64,000 nucleotides of DNA from Argentina anserina (GCF_933775445.1 NC_065876.1:11160001-11224000); one strand, 5' to 3'; positions 23,549 to 33,824 are shown, numbered from the stretch's first letter. A program made the numbers and translations. Notes: a model not told the origin generated them from the letters alone.

Positions 23549-26500
23549 TTACTTGTAATAGTACTTGAGTTGTTCCATGTTCCAAGGATGGGCTAATTTT
23601 TCTCCGTACTTGTCTTCTAGGCAGTACGTGTTTGGGGCTATGATTTGGACGACTTTATATGGTCCATCCCATCTCGGGCGTAGTCCAGTGACCTTTGTTT
23701 GGATCTTCTTTAGGACCCAGTCGCCTACTTGTAGTGTCCTGCTCTTGACTCTCGAGTTATAGAAGCGTGCCACGCGCTGTTTGTTCTGGATGTTATGGCG
23801 ATGCGCTGTGATGCGTTTCTCTTCCAAGAGATCTTTATCAAGGTGTATACTGTCCGAATTGGTTTCGGGGTCAAATAGTGAAACCCGTAGTGTTGGCTGA
23901 ATTACTTCGATGGGTAGAACTGCTTCCGTGCCATACATTAAGCAAAAAGGAGTTTCGCCCGTGGCTTCTGTTGGTGTGGTACGGATTGCCCATACTACCT
24001 CGTCGAGTTTTTCTGGCCAAAGTCCTTTAGCTTCACCCAGCTTTTTCCGAAGAAGGCTTTTAATCAATTTGTTGGCGGCTTCTACTTGCCCATTGGTTTT
24101 TGGATGTGCTACGGATGCGAATTTGAGCTTAGTTCCTCTTGCCTTGCACCAAGTGATGAGGTACTCGTTGTTGAACTGCGTGCCGTTATCTGTGATGATA
24201 GACTCCGGCGTACCGTGACGGTAGAAGATGTTGCGTTGCAGGAAGTTTTGAACCTTCTCGGTTGTTATGGCCGTTAGGGGCGCAGCTTCAATCCATTTGG
24301 AATGATAATCGATACATACGATGACCCACTTGAATTGACATTTCCCGACGGGTAATGGGCCAATCAGATCCATTCCCCAAAGGCAGTTGATCCACGGGCT
24401 GACTATGTAGGATAGTGGTTCGGAGGGTAGGCGTGGTATGGGTCCATGGATTTGACATTTGTGGCAAGACCTGGCGAGCTCCTGTGCATCGGAGGCTAAT
24501 GTGGGCCAATAATATCCTGTGCGGAGTGTTTTTGCGGCCAATGCGCGGCTGCCGTAATGGTTGCCACAATCACCGCTGTGGATTTCGTTCAAGATCTGCT
24601 TGCCTTCTTTGGTTGTGACGCACTTGAGGTCAGCATTCAGCAGACCTTGGCGATAGAGTGTGTTGTTCCGCAGGTAATATCTTACCGCCCGTCTCCTTAG
24701 TTGTTTTGCCATGGTCTCGTCTTCTGGTAGCTTGCCGTTGCACTTGAATGCTACTATCTCATCCATCCACGAGGCTTGGTCGCGCTCTATCTGGCATATC
24801 TGTTGCAAGGTCTGGTGAATGGAGGGATGGTGGAGAATTTCGACCCTGGTATCCTTGTGGCATTGGTGGGGTTGCGCCGTGGCGAGTCTTGCTAAGGAGT
24901 CCGCTCTTGCGTTATTGGCCCTCGGTATTTGATTGATGTGGTAGAATTCGAACCGCTTTAATAATGTTGTGGCGTACGCCAGGTAGGCTGCTAGTTGCTC
25001 ATCCTTAGCAGTGAAGGACCCGGTGATTTGATTGACTACGAGCTGAGAATCACTGAACACATTAATGCTAGTGGCACCCGTGCTTAGGGCTAATTGTAGT
25101 CTTGCAATCAGTGCTTCGTACTCCGCTACATTGTTGGAGGCGGCAAAGTTGAATTTTAAAGCATACTCGAGTTCGAGTCCCCCCGGTCCGCTCAGGATGA
25201 TCCCCGCTCCGCTAGATTTTGCGCAGCTAGAGCCATCTACGTGCAAATTCCATGGCGAAATACTGACGGGGTTGATGACATTATCTGGTTCCACTTCCGC
25301 CGTATCTCGGGGGATCATTTCTGCTATGAAATCGGCTACGGCCTGTCCTTTTATGGCGGGTCGTGGCCTGTATTCGATGTCGAATTCTGTCAGCTCGATA
25401 GCCCATTTGCTGAGTCGCCCGGAGTGTTCTGGATTCTGTAGTACTTGTTTGAGAGGTTGATTTGTGAGTACGTGGATGCTGTGAGCTTGGAAATAGTGGC
25501 GCAGTCGTCTGGCTGCGACGATGAGCGCGAGGGCTAATTGCTCCAATGTTGGGTATCTTGTCTCTGGGCCGTTCATAGCTCGTCCTGCGTAAAAAACTGG
25601 TAGTTCTTTAGTTCCATCACGGCGAACTAAGGCACTGCTGACCGCGGTTGTGGATACTGCGAGGTAAAGGTACAGGGGTTCACCCGGCTGCGGGGTTGAC
25701 AGTAATGGTACTGCGGCGAGGTAATCTTTTAATCCCTGAAAGGCCTCTTGGCAGTCTGGTGTCCATTCGATCAGTTTACTCTTAGAACGTCTTAACAATC
25801 TGAAGAACGGCTCACACTTGTCAGTCAGTCTTGATATGAATCTAGATAATGCCACGAGCCTGCCTTGGAGGGCTTCTACATCCTTCTTGAGTGTTGGCTG
25901 CGCCATATCTAGGATGGCTTGTATCTTTTCGGGATTTGCCTCTATGCCGCGTTGACTGACGATGTAGCCCAGGAACTTGCTTGTTGTTACGCCGAAAAAA
26001 CATTTCTCCGGGTTTAATCTCATCTTGTACTTTTTGAGCACATTGAAGATGGTTCGGAGGTTGGTTACATGGTCTTCTGCTTTTATGCTTTTGGCCAGCA
26101 TGTCATCGACGTACACCTCGATTTCCTGACCGATGTGTTGGTCAAACATTTGTGTGACGCAACGCACATACGTAGCACCCGCATTTTTTAATCCGAAAGG
26201 CATTACGTTGTAACAGTACAGGCCCCTATCAGTGACGAAGGTCGTAGCTTCTTGATCCGCCGGGTTCATGCGTATCTGATTGTACCCGGAGTAGGCGTCC
26301 ATCATACTGAGCAACTCGTGACCTGCCGTGGCATCAATGAGCTGGTCAATTCTGGGTAGGGGGAAACTGTCTTTTGGGCATGCTTTGTTTACGTTCTTGT
26401 AATCCACACACATACGCCATTTACCGTTGGCTTTACGTACCATAACACAGTTTGAGATCCACTCAGGGTACTGTACCTCCCGGACGAACTTCATGCCTCT

Positions 26501-27304
26501 TAATTTGTCAACTTCCTGGCGTATCGCCGTGCTTTTTTCATCGTCGAAGCTTCGGCGCTTTTGCTTAATTGGGTGTGCGGAAGGTTTGATGTGCAATTCA
26601 TGCATGATGATGTCGGGCGAGATGCCAGGCATGTCTTCATAAGACCATGCGAAGACTTCCATGTTGTCGCCCAAGAAACTTGTTAAATCTCTCTCAACAG
26701 TGGGATTGAGAGTTGCCCCGATTTTGATCTTGCGCGCCGGATGACTTGCGAATGGCGTAATGCTTTTCAATGAGGATTCGGGGTTTGCCGGAATTTTTGT
26801 CTCGTATGGCGTAGCCTTCTGCTTGCTCTTTCCCTTCGACGTTTCGCCATCTCGTGCGTCAACAACTTTGTCAGTTAAGTTTACTGTGGCGTGTACTGCC
26901 AGGATTTCGTGTCGGTTGCGCGTTTGTCGAATTGCACGTGTCTGGCAATCTTTTGCCACGGATTGTGAACCCCGGACCTGTCCTGTTCCGTGCGGAGTTG
27001 GGAATTTTATGAGCATCATGTGTCCGGCGATAAAGGTTCTCATCCGGTTAAGTGTGGGTCGGCCGATGATCCCGTTGTATGAGCTGTAGGCATCGACTAT
27101 GATGAACTCAGCTTCGACGCAAACTGTGCATGGTGCGGTCCCAATACGTACTGTCATATAATCCGAACCTAGGGGTTGGGTTATGTCGCCAGAGAAGCTG
27201 ACTAGCGGTTCGTGGTCTTGTACCAATTTCTTGCCGCTACGCTCCATTTTTTCGTAGCAGCCCTTAAATAGGACGTTGACTGCAGATCCCGTGTCGATCA
27301 TCAT
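23549..27304 (-). CDS. pol: Gypsy pol polyprotein (PR-RT-RH-aRH-INT)
   Basis: 1251 residues from the first ATG after the gag stop. Order: aspartic protease (MMIDTGSAVNVLF, residues 1-13, catalytic DTG), reverse transcriptase (MDAYSGYNQIRM; VYVDDMLAKS with YVDD) around residues 240-470, a first RNase H-like segment (residues about 520-640), then an additional archaeal-type RNase H (HVDGSS, AEYEAL, FSDSQLV, NARADSLARLA) around residues 690-820, and integrase with an HHCC finger (HSGDCGNHYGS ... CHKCQIHG), catalytic WGMDLIGP, ITDNGTQF and HPKTNGQVEAANK, plus a chromodomain-free C-terminus. All visible catalytic residues are present. Five codons upstream of the ATG are open to the gag stop in the same frame, so the normal product is probably a gag-pol fusion made by readthrough or by a non-mutant copy. 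Confidence 0.93.
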   Translation of the reverse strand: MMIDTGSAVNVLFKGCYEKMERSGKKLVQDHEPLVSFSGDITQPLGSDYMTVRIGTAPCTVCVEAEFIIVDAYSSYNGIIGRPTLNRMRTFIAGHMMLIKFPTPHGTGQVRGSQSVAKDCQTRAIRQTRNRHEILAVHATVNLTDKVVDARDGETSKGKSKQKATPYETKIPANPESSLKSITPFASHPARKIKIGATLNPTVERDLTSFLGDNMEVFAWSYEDMPGISPDIIMHELHIKPSAHPIKQKRRSFDDEKSTAIRQEVDKLRGMKFVREVQYPEWISNCVMVRKANGKWRMCVDYKNVNKACPKDSFPLPRIDQLIDATAGHELLSMMDAYSGYNQIRMNPADQEATTFVTDRGLYCYNVMPFGLKNAGATYVRCVTQMFDQHIGQEIEVYVDDMLAKSIKAEDHVTNLRTIFNVLKKYKMRLNPEKCFFGVTTSKFLGYIVSQRGIEANPEKIQAILDMAQPTLKKDVEALQGRLVALSRFISRLTDKCEPFFRLLRRSKSKLIEWTPDCQEAFQGLKDYLAAVPLLSTPQPGEPLYLYLAVSTTAVSSALVRRDGTKELPVFYAGRAMNGPETRYPTLEQLALALIVAARRLRHYFQAHSIHVLTNQPLKQVLQNPEHSGRLSKWAIELTEFDIEYRPRPAIKGQAVADFIAEMIPRDTAEVEPDNVINPVSISPWNLHVDGSSCAKSSGAGIILSGPGGLELEYALKFNFAASNNVAEYEALIARLQLALSTGATSINVFSDSQLVVNQITGSFTAKDEQLAAYLAYATTLLKRFEFYHINQIPRANNARADSLARLATAQPHQCHKDTRVEILHHPSIHQTLQQICQIERDQASWMDEIVAFKCNGKLPEDETMAKQLRRRAVRYYLRNNTLYRQGLLNADLKCVTTKEGKQILNEIHSGDCGNHYGSRALAAKTLRTGYYWPTLASDAQELARSCHKCQIHGPIPRLPSEPLSYIVSPWINCLWGMDLIGPLPVGKCQFKWVIVCIDYHSKWIEAAPLTAITTEKVQNFLQRNIFYRHGTPESIITDNGTQFNNEYLITWCKARGTKLKFASVAHPKTNGQVEAANKLIKSLLRKKLGEAKGLWPEKLDEVVWAIRTTPTEATGETPFCLMYGTEAVLPIEVIQPTLRVSLFDPETNSDSIHLDKDLLEEKRITAHRHNIQNKQRVARFYNSRVKSRTLQVGDWVLKKIQTKVTGLRPRWDGPYKVVQIIAPNTYCLEDKYGEKLAHPWNMEQLKYYYK

Positions 27305-27319
27305 CTTCCCTACATCCCA

Positions 27320-29230
27320 TTATCCGCCCAGGATTGCGTCTATGAGGAAAGCGTCGTCATTGGGTAAGGAGATGCCAATTTCCTCGTCCTCAGTGAAGGT
27401 GATCGGTTTCCATCCTTCTTTCTGTCGTTTAACGTTTCCTCCTGTGATGGCATACACCTGCCTTGGGTGATTATTGCGGTCAAGGCGCTTTTTTGCTCGG
27501 TTGGACAAGTTGGTCTTCGGGGCTCCTCCCTCTATAACGTTGATGCGGCGTAGGGTCTCGACTGCGGCAACCACATTCTGTTGTACCCTCTGTTGCGCCG
27601 GGCGAACTCCCGTGTCGCCATTGGCTCTTAATGTGCGGAGGGTGCGGCAATCATTCGTGTTATGACTTCCATTTTCGTGGAATCTGCACCATTTACCAGT
27701 TTCCGCTTCGGTTTGGGGGCGTAGCGGTCTTGCTGGTTTCCTCAACGTGTCCTGATGTGCGTGGAAAAAGTCCTCCAGGGTCTCTTCCCTAGGCAGTGTG
27801 TGGTCACTACGGCGTCCCATCGCGTTAACTTGGCGGGGGTCTCTGTTGTCGCGACGTTCCTGGCCAAGTCTTCTGTTCCTGTCCCGGCCCCTGTGCCGAT
27901 CGTTGTTACGCGCATCACGGTGATTGGCTTGATGCCACTCTCTCTTCCTGCCTTTGCTATGGTCTTCTGTGTTTGGGAAGAGCTCGCGCTGGAGGGGGAC
28001 TGTGTGTGTAGATGTTTGCGTCATAGTAGTTTTGTCTGATGGTACTGGGGTCCGCTTCTCTCCGTATGTGACGTATTCTGCCTGAGCGTATCGTACTGCT
28101 TCAGTCATGATGTCATCGTATGTGGCGTCGCGCATTCGAGGGTCCACATTAATATGGAACAAGAAGTTCTCTGACCGTAGTCCTTCCTTAAAAGCAGCCA
28201 AGGCGAGCGTTTTGTTCAGGTTCCGGCATCTGGATGCTGCAGTCTGCCATCGCATGACGAAGGTGCCCAATGTTTCCCTGCTCTCTTGTTTTACTTGAAA
28301 TAGGCCATCAGTTGTGTGGGCGGCCCCGGCCATGAGTATAAACCGATTAAGAAATGCTGTGGTTAACTGCGCGAAGGAATCCATGGAGTTCGCTGGTTGT
28401 TCAAAGAACCAATTCATGGCATCCCCATCTAAGGTTTCGCTGAATAGGTGGCATAAGGTGGCGTCGTCGAATTCTCTACTGGCAGTGACTTTTTTGAAGT
28501 TATCAATGTGCCGGAATGGATCGCCTTCACCTGTGTACGGCGTGATTTTTGGGCTCTTAGATTGAGAAGGACGCACGGTGTTCATTATTCTCGTAGTGAA
28601 TGGGCCTGGCCTGGCTGCGAACACTGGTTGGCACCGTGGATTGGCATCCCGTTGTTCTATCGCTGTTAGCCGCTGCAAGATCAGGGCTAGCGTGGCAGAC
28701 TCGCTGTTGTGAGCAGCTGTGGGGGGTCTGGAGCGGGAGGTGACGCTTGTGCTTCCTTCCTCACGGTTATGGATACGCCGTGGTGATGGTGGCCGTTTCT
28801 TGGCGAGTTCGGAGGGGGTCAAGCTGATACTTAAGCGAACTTGTTCTCGTCCTCTTGTTTGCGCGCTGCCCTCGCGATTTGACTCCTCATGTAAATGACT
28901 GCGCTCAGCCCGTTCGAGCTGTGTCCGTATCCTGTCAAGTTCGCTCTGAAGAGCTGCTGCTTTCTCGCGTTCCAGTATCTCGCGCTGCTGGCAATCGGCT
29001 AGGTCGCGAGCCATGCTTTCCATTCTTGCGGCGGTTGCCGGATCTGTAGTCGCATTGTTACTAACGACTGTTCCGGGTGTAGGTGTGAGGATGAAAGGGT
29101 CGTTGGCGGAGGGTAGAGGGTGGTTGAGGCTAAGGTCTGTGACGTCTTCGATGTGACCGCCTGTCGGAGTAGAGGGGGACGGATTCGTAGTGCCCATGTC
29201 GAAGTGTAGTTGTTTGGCTAGGTGTTGCAT
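27320..29230 (-). CDS. gag: Gypsy gag polyprotein
   Basis: 636-residue frame starting 56 bp inside the element. It builds the virus-like particle around the element RNA. The N-terminal third is acidic and helical with a coiled coil (LESKADLADC-like heptads around residues 70-115). The central retrotransposon gag domain spans roughly residues 230-390 and includes MNWFFEQPANSMDSF, LTTAFLNRFI and GTFVMRWQTAASRC. The C-terminal part is Arg-rich and carries a CRFHENGSHNTNDCRTL zinc-knuckle-like motif typical of Tat gag proteins. It ends AILGG followed by TAA at 27320-27322. The protease-polymerase frame continues in the same phase immediately after that stop. No internal frameshift is seen. Confidence 0.9.
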   Translation of the reverse strand: MQHLAKQLHFDMGTTNPSPSTPTGGHIEDVTDLSLNHPLPSANDPFILTPTPGTVVSNNATTDPATAARMESMARDLADCQQREILEREKAAALQSELDRIRTQLERAERSHLHEESNREGSAQTRGREQVRLSISLTPSELAKKRPPSPRRIHNREEGSTSVTSRSRPPTAAHNSESATLALILQRLTAIEQRDANPRCQPVFAARPGPFTTRIMNTVRPSQSKSPKITPYTGEGDPFRHIDNFKKVTASREFDDATLCHLFSETLDGDAMNWFFEQPANSMDSFAQLTTAFLNRFILMAGAAHTTDGLFQVKQESRETLGTFVMRWQTAASRCRNLNKTLALAAFKEGLRSENFLFHINVDPRMRDATYDDIMTEAVRYAQAEYVTYGEKRTPVPSDKTTMTQTSTHTVPLQRELFPNTEDHSKGRKREWHQANHRDARNNDRHRGRDRNRRLGQERRDNRDPRQVNAMGRRSDHTLPREETLEDFFHAHQDTLRKPARPLRPQTEAETGKWCRFHENGSHNTNDCRTLRTLRANGDTGVRPAQQRVQQNVVAAVETLRRINVIEGGAPKTNLSNRAKKRLDRNNHPRQVYAITGGNVKRQKEGWKPITFTEDEEIGISLPNDDAFLIDAILGG

Positions 29231-29267
29231 GGGATGTTTTTTTTTTTGTTTGACTTTTTGTTGCGGT

Positions 29268-29285
29268 TTCCCACAGACGGCGCCA
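29268..29285 (-). other. Gypsy primer-binding site
   Basis: Minus strand TGGCGCCGTCTGTGGGAA, one base after the 5' LTR. The first ten bases fit the 3' end of tRNA-Asp; the rest departs from it, so the actual tRNA is uncertain. This form is common in Tat-lineage elements. Confidence 0.7.
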
Positions 29286-29286
29286 A

Positions 29287-29760
29287 TGTTAATGCTGTGA
29301 TTATACTTGATTCAGTACGCCGTGCTCCACGTGTATGTAGTATGCCGTACTCCCGGTCACTTCCCTGCCACGGGTAACACACGTCGTTAGAGTAGAGACC
29401 ACGGCGGCGTGGTCTTCGACTCTCCGACGCTCAAGTCAGGACAATGATAATTCGTGCAGAGTGATGGTAGGAAGTTCAGTGTACTTACCTTGTAAGGTCA
29501 AGAGTCTGACCTTTTATTGTTGAGTTGAAGTGGATCGTTTACTTGCCATTCGATGTGGGACGACGTCCGATTAAGGTGCTCTCTGGAGCCTTCTTTGAGA
29601 TGCGCGTGAGGGCACGTCCGTAGTCAGTTTGGGCCGTGGGGAGGCCCGTTGTGTAGTTAGCGCGGCTGACTTGCTGTTAGTGTTGTAGGATTGTGCTATA
29701 CGTTAGCTTTAATGCGCTGGTAGTTGTGCTGATTATGGCGGGCATAAGCCTATGCCAACA
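29287..29760 (-). repeat. Gypsy 5' LTR
   Basis: 474 bp; read side by side with 18613-19086 I find no difference. Starts TGTTAATGCTGTG and ends GCCTATGCCAACA on the plus strand. On the minus strand it contains the promoter for gag-pol, but I cannot place a TATA box with confidence. Confidence 0.95.
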
Positions 29761-29777
29761 CACGCCAACATTCTCCC

Positions 29778-32700
29778 TCAAGTTGGCGCATACATATCAA
29801 CCATGCCCAACTTGCTAAGTGAATCATAAAATGCCTTTTTAGACACTCCATTTGTGAGCATATCGGCAAGTTGCTCTTCTGTAGGAACAAAAGGAAAACT
29901 GATGATTTTTGCGTCTAGTTTCTCCTTTATAAAATGACGATCAACTTCCACATGTTTTGTACGATCATGTTGCACAGGATTCTGGGAGATATCAATAGTT
30001 GCCTTATTGTCACAGTACAGCTGCATAGTACACTGAGGCTTAATACCCAAATATTGTAGCAAATTTCTAAGCCATAACAATTCGCACACTCCCTGAGCCA
30101 TACCTCTGTATTCTGCTTCACCACTAGATCGAGCTACCACATTTTGTTTCTTACTCCTCTATGTAACAAGATTACCTCCAACAAAGGTAAAATACCCTGA
30201 TGTGGATCTCCGATCTGTAATATTTCCAGCCCAGTCTGCATCTGTGAAGCCACAAATCTCAAGGATATTGTTGTGATTAGAAAACATTACTCCTCTCCCT
30301 GGAGCTGACTTCAAGTATCTCAAAATCCTCACAACAACATCCATGTGATCCACACTTGGATTATGCATAAACTGACTCACCACACTTACTGCATACGCAA
30401 CATCTGGCCTGGTATGTGACAAATAAATCAGGCGTCCAACTAGCATTTGATAACGAGTTTTGTCAGTGGGCACTTGATCTGGGTACTCTGCTAACCGATG
30501 GTTCTGCTCAATAGGAGTATCAATTGGAGTGCAATCTAACATACCTGTCTTTGTTACTAGATCAAGGATGTACTTTCTCTGACACATAGATACCATCACT
30601 TCCCCGGGCTACCTCAATGGCCAAGAAGTACTTGAGTGTACCTAGGTCTTTCATCTCAAACTCTGTGGCTAGCTGCTTTTGTAATCTGTCTACTTCAATA
30701 GTATCATTACCAGTAACTACCATATCATCAACATATATGATTAGGGCTGTTACCTTCCCTTGTTGGTGTTTAAGAAATAATGTGTGGTCTGAATTACTCT
30801 GCATATAGCCAATTTTCCTCATAAATTGTGAGAATCTTCCAAACCAAGCACGAGGTGACTGTTTAAGACCATACAAAGATTTTCTCAATCTGCATACGGA
30901 GTTATTTGGAGAAGCGGCCGCATACCCCGGCGGGAGATCCATGTACACTTCTTCTGTAAGTTCTCCATGAAGGAATGCATTCTTAACATCAAACTGTCTA
31001 AGTGGCCAGTTTAAGCAAGCAGCACAAGAGAACAATACCCGAATAGTGTTTATCTTTGCAACAGGTGCAAATGTCTCATCATAGTCTATGTCATATGTTT
31101 GGGTGAACCCTTTTGCTACTAGGCGTGCTTTATACCGGCTCACTGATCTATCTGGATTATGCTTCACTGTAAACACCCAACGACATCCCACAGTCTTCTT
31201 GCCGTGTGGTAGAGATACAAGATCCCAAGTATTGTTTTTTTTTTGTAATGCTTCCATTTCTTCCTCCATTGCTTTCCTCCATTTTGGATCTCTTAATGCA
31301 TCCTGCACTTTGTTAGGTACTGATACAGTAGATATTTGATTCACAAATGATTCATATGACTTAGACAATCTTTTGGTAGACATAAAATTTGCCACATGAT
31401 ACTTAGTTTTAGCCTGAATGGTAGATTCATACTTTTTGTTGGCTGACCCCGAGTAGACCTATTTGGCAAGACATATTGTATACTATTAGCCTCACTAGTA
31501 TTAGTCCCAATAGAATGACTAACCTCAGATGAGTGATCTTCCATACTAGGAGAGCATTGGTCAGGTGTAAAAACATGATGGGCAGTTGTGTTGTCATCTG
31601 CTGGTACCTGAATTTCTGGAGTGACTTCACTGCCGGAATCATCCGGTGGTGCATGTGTAGCTGACACATTGGTAATCTCAATAGAACCTGTCACCATATC
31701 TACTGGCTCACTTATCTCCCCCTCTCCATGATACAACTCTTCAAAATATGAATTCTCTCCCTGAAGAGCAGTATCAGAAGAGGAAAAATAGCTCATGTCC
31801 TCAAAAAAAGTAACATCCATAGTGACATAGTACTTCCCGGTAGGCGGATGATAGCACCGGTACCCTTTCTGATGTCCACCATACCTAACAAACACACATT
31901 TAACAGCTTGGACATCCAACTTAGATCTCTGGTGTTTTAGAAGATGGACAAAAGCAACACAACCGAAAACACTGGCAGGAAGATTATGAAAAGAGGGTAA
32001 GGACACATGAGATGCAAGCACCTCATATGGAACTTTTCCCTGAAGGACACGAGAGGGAATACGATTAATGAGGTGGGCGGAAGTTATGACAGCATCACCC
32101 CAAAGGTATTTGGGCATATGGGCACTAAAAAGAATACACCAAGCCATGTCAAATAAGTGATGATTTTTCCTTTTAGAAACTCCATTTTGCTCAGGTGTAT
32201 AAGGACACGTTGTTTGATGAACAATTCCGTGTGTGTTAAGAAACTCCTGAAAGACATGATTGACATATTCCCCCCCCCCCATTATCAGAACGAAGAACTC
32301 TAATGGTGGCATTATATTGTGTTTGGACAGTGGTATAGAAGGCTTGAAAAGCGGGAAAAACCTCATCTTTAGTTTTAAGGAAAACAATCCATGAAAGACG
32401 GGTGCAATCATCAATAAATGACACATAATAACGCATCCCTGACACAGTAGATTCTTTGGAGGGTCCCCAAACATTAGAATGAATTAATTCGAAAGGAAGA
32501 CGATGGTTTTTAGAAGTACTAGGGGAATAAGTAGATCGATGACTCTTACCCAAAACACATGTCTCACAACGTAAAGGTGACTCATCCACGCTAATGAACA
32601 AAGTAGGCATAGATTTTTTCATAACACTAAAAGATGGATGCCCTAAACGACGATGCCATAACCAAACTTCACTTAACTTGTCAGAAGTGGAGATTAAGGC

Positions 32701-33356
32701 GGTCTGAGACTGGGCCCCTGGTTTCTCCCCCGCATATGTTGATCCAGATGAAACAACCGGCCCCTCAGATACCCCCGACCAATTAACTCCCCGGTGAGAA
32801 GATCCTGAAATATCACATACATGGGAAAAAATGTCACAGAGCATTTAGCGTCAGCGTTTAATTGGGGAACATATATCAAATGATGAGATAAAGCAGGTAC
32901 ATAGAGCACATTGTGAAGCTCTATGGTAGGAGTAATACGAATTGACCCTTTCCCTAATACGGGAAATGCCTCACCATTAGCGTTAGTAACATAGGGTACT
33001 GGTGGAGGAGACAATACGGTAAAATAAGATTTTTCATAAGTCATATGATCAGATGCACTCGAATCAATAATCCATGTATAGCAGTCAACAAAGTTAGAAA
33101 TATTGAAAGCTATACCAATTTTGCCACGACCAACTATGGATGTGGTAGGTATTGTTACCAAAAAACTGATATAAACTTGTCTTGGGTGCACGTGCACCGT
33201 CGGTGAACCGGCACCGGCCACAAGACTATCAAATCTGGTCCTGGTCGGGTCGGGTGCTGCTGGGCCGGGTCGGATGATGCTGGGCCGGGTCGGGAAAGTA
33301 CCCGAAGGAATGAGAAAAAAGCAGCGCCTTTTCCAGATCAAGGTGGTCCGGGTCAT
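29778..33356 (-). pseudogene. pol: Copia pol (PR-INT-RT-RH), broken
   Basis: Read on the minus strand: protease near 33070 (WIIDSSASDHMT; DSS where DSG is usual), GAG-pre-integrase finger near 32650 (HRRLGHPS ... CETCVLGKSH), integrase (HSNVWGP, FIDDCTRLSW, then QNGVSKRKN), reverse transcriptase 31350-30600 (DVKNAFLHGEL, LKQSPRAWFGRF, IYVDDMVVTG) and RNase H 30300-29780 (GFTDADWAGN, SSGEAEYRGM, YCDNKATIDI). The frame shifts near 32735, at an 11-base C run 32270-32280, near 31430 and near 30585, and a TAG lies at 30159-30161 just before ARSSGEAEY. Two of three integrase acidic positions are replaced (D to N, E to K). The element cannot make its own enzymes. Confidence 0.9.
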
Positions 33357-33359
33357 TTA

Positions 33360-33445
33360 GTGCGGCGGCAGCTGAGGGTTCGGTGCGGCGGCAGCTGAGG
33401 GCGATTATGGGGTGTTTGGTGCGGCGGCTGCTGAGGGTTTCGGTG
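33360..33445 (-). repeat. GC-rich tandem repeat in the copia gag region
   Basis: Three imperfect copies of GTGCGGCGGCAGCTGAGGG within 86 bp, the last two separated by a short spacer. It sits between the EXL-like fragment and the protease coding region. Confidence 0.7.
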
Positions 33446-33493
33446 AAGAAGTCGCCGGTTTCGGAGGAGAAGTCGCTGGAGGTGAACTTGGCT

Positions 33494-33619
33494 GAGGTAG
33501 GTGCGGGACTTGTTCCGGCCGGTCTGGTCGGTGTAGAGCTGGACGGTCTTCCAGGAGGGGGGCTGCCATGTGCCGTACCAGATTGTGTGGATGGTTATGT
33601 CGGCGGTGAGGACCGGGAC
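33494..33619 (-). pseudogene. EXORDIUM-like gene fragment inside the copia element
   Basis: Minus-strand frame VPVLTADITIHTIWYGTW then QPPSWKTVQLYTDQTG resembles the start of the phosphate-induced/EXORDIUM-like (EXL) domain, secreted cell-wall proteins, with a deletion of roughly 25 residues between the two blocks. The surrounding 33360-33690 is much more GC-rich than the rest of the element, consistent with a foreign exon. A short segment (AAGTCCCGCACCT) occurs on both sides of the fragment. No functional product is expected. Confidence 0.5.
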
Positions 33620-33697
33620 CCGATTGAGGGAGGTGCGGGACTTGACTTGGAGTTGCAGCCGGGGAAGACGAGGCGACGGCGGAAGTTCACGGGAGGG

Positions 33698-33824
33698 AAA
33701 TAAAGCACCTATGAGAGTAGACTTTCCCACTGCATGTACGACCCACGATACCAATCTTGTGTCCTCCTTCAAAAATGCAACTGATTTCTCGAAGAACAAG
33801 TGATGTATCTGGCCTATATCTTAT
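33698..33824 (-). pseudogene. ABCC (MRP-type) ABC transporter fragment inside the copia element
   Basis: Minus-strand translation [20 protein letters not shown] followed by [14 protein letters not shown] matches the start of the second nucleotide-binding domain of plant ABCC transporters up to and through Walker A. One extra base after GGGAA shifts the frame; the adjacent frame then continues KSTLIGALF. Homology stops after that. The piece lies between the primer-binding site and protease, where gag should be. It is about 42 codons, too short to function. Assignment is from recalled family sequence; I could not search. Confidence 0.65.

Larger units (their letters stand above)
18613..29760 (-). 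mobile_element. Ty3/gypsy Tat-lineage LTR retrotransposon, apparently young
   Basis: 11,148 bp element with 474-bp LTRs at 18613-19086 and 29287-29760 (TGTTAATG...GCCAACA on the plus strand), which appear identical on reading. It is flanked by the 5-bp duplication CACGC (18608-18612 and 29761-29765). On the minus strand the 5' LTR is followed by a one-base spacer and the primer site TGGCGCCGTCTGTGGGAA (29268-29285); a polypurine tract lies at 19087-19100. Gag and pol are on the minus strand. An additional RNase H between RNase H and integrase and a 4.4-kb 3' region with tandem repeats and an antisense gene are Tat/Retand-type characters. Presence of undamaged catalytic motifs and matching LTRs indicates a recent insertion. 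Confidence 0.95.

Noticed and set aside
23910..24218. Plus-strand frames across the gypsy pol region
   Set aside because: Antisense shadows of the intact pol frame.
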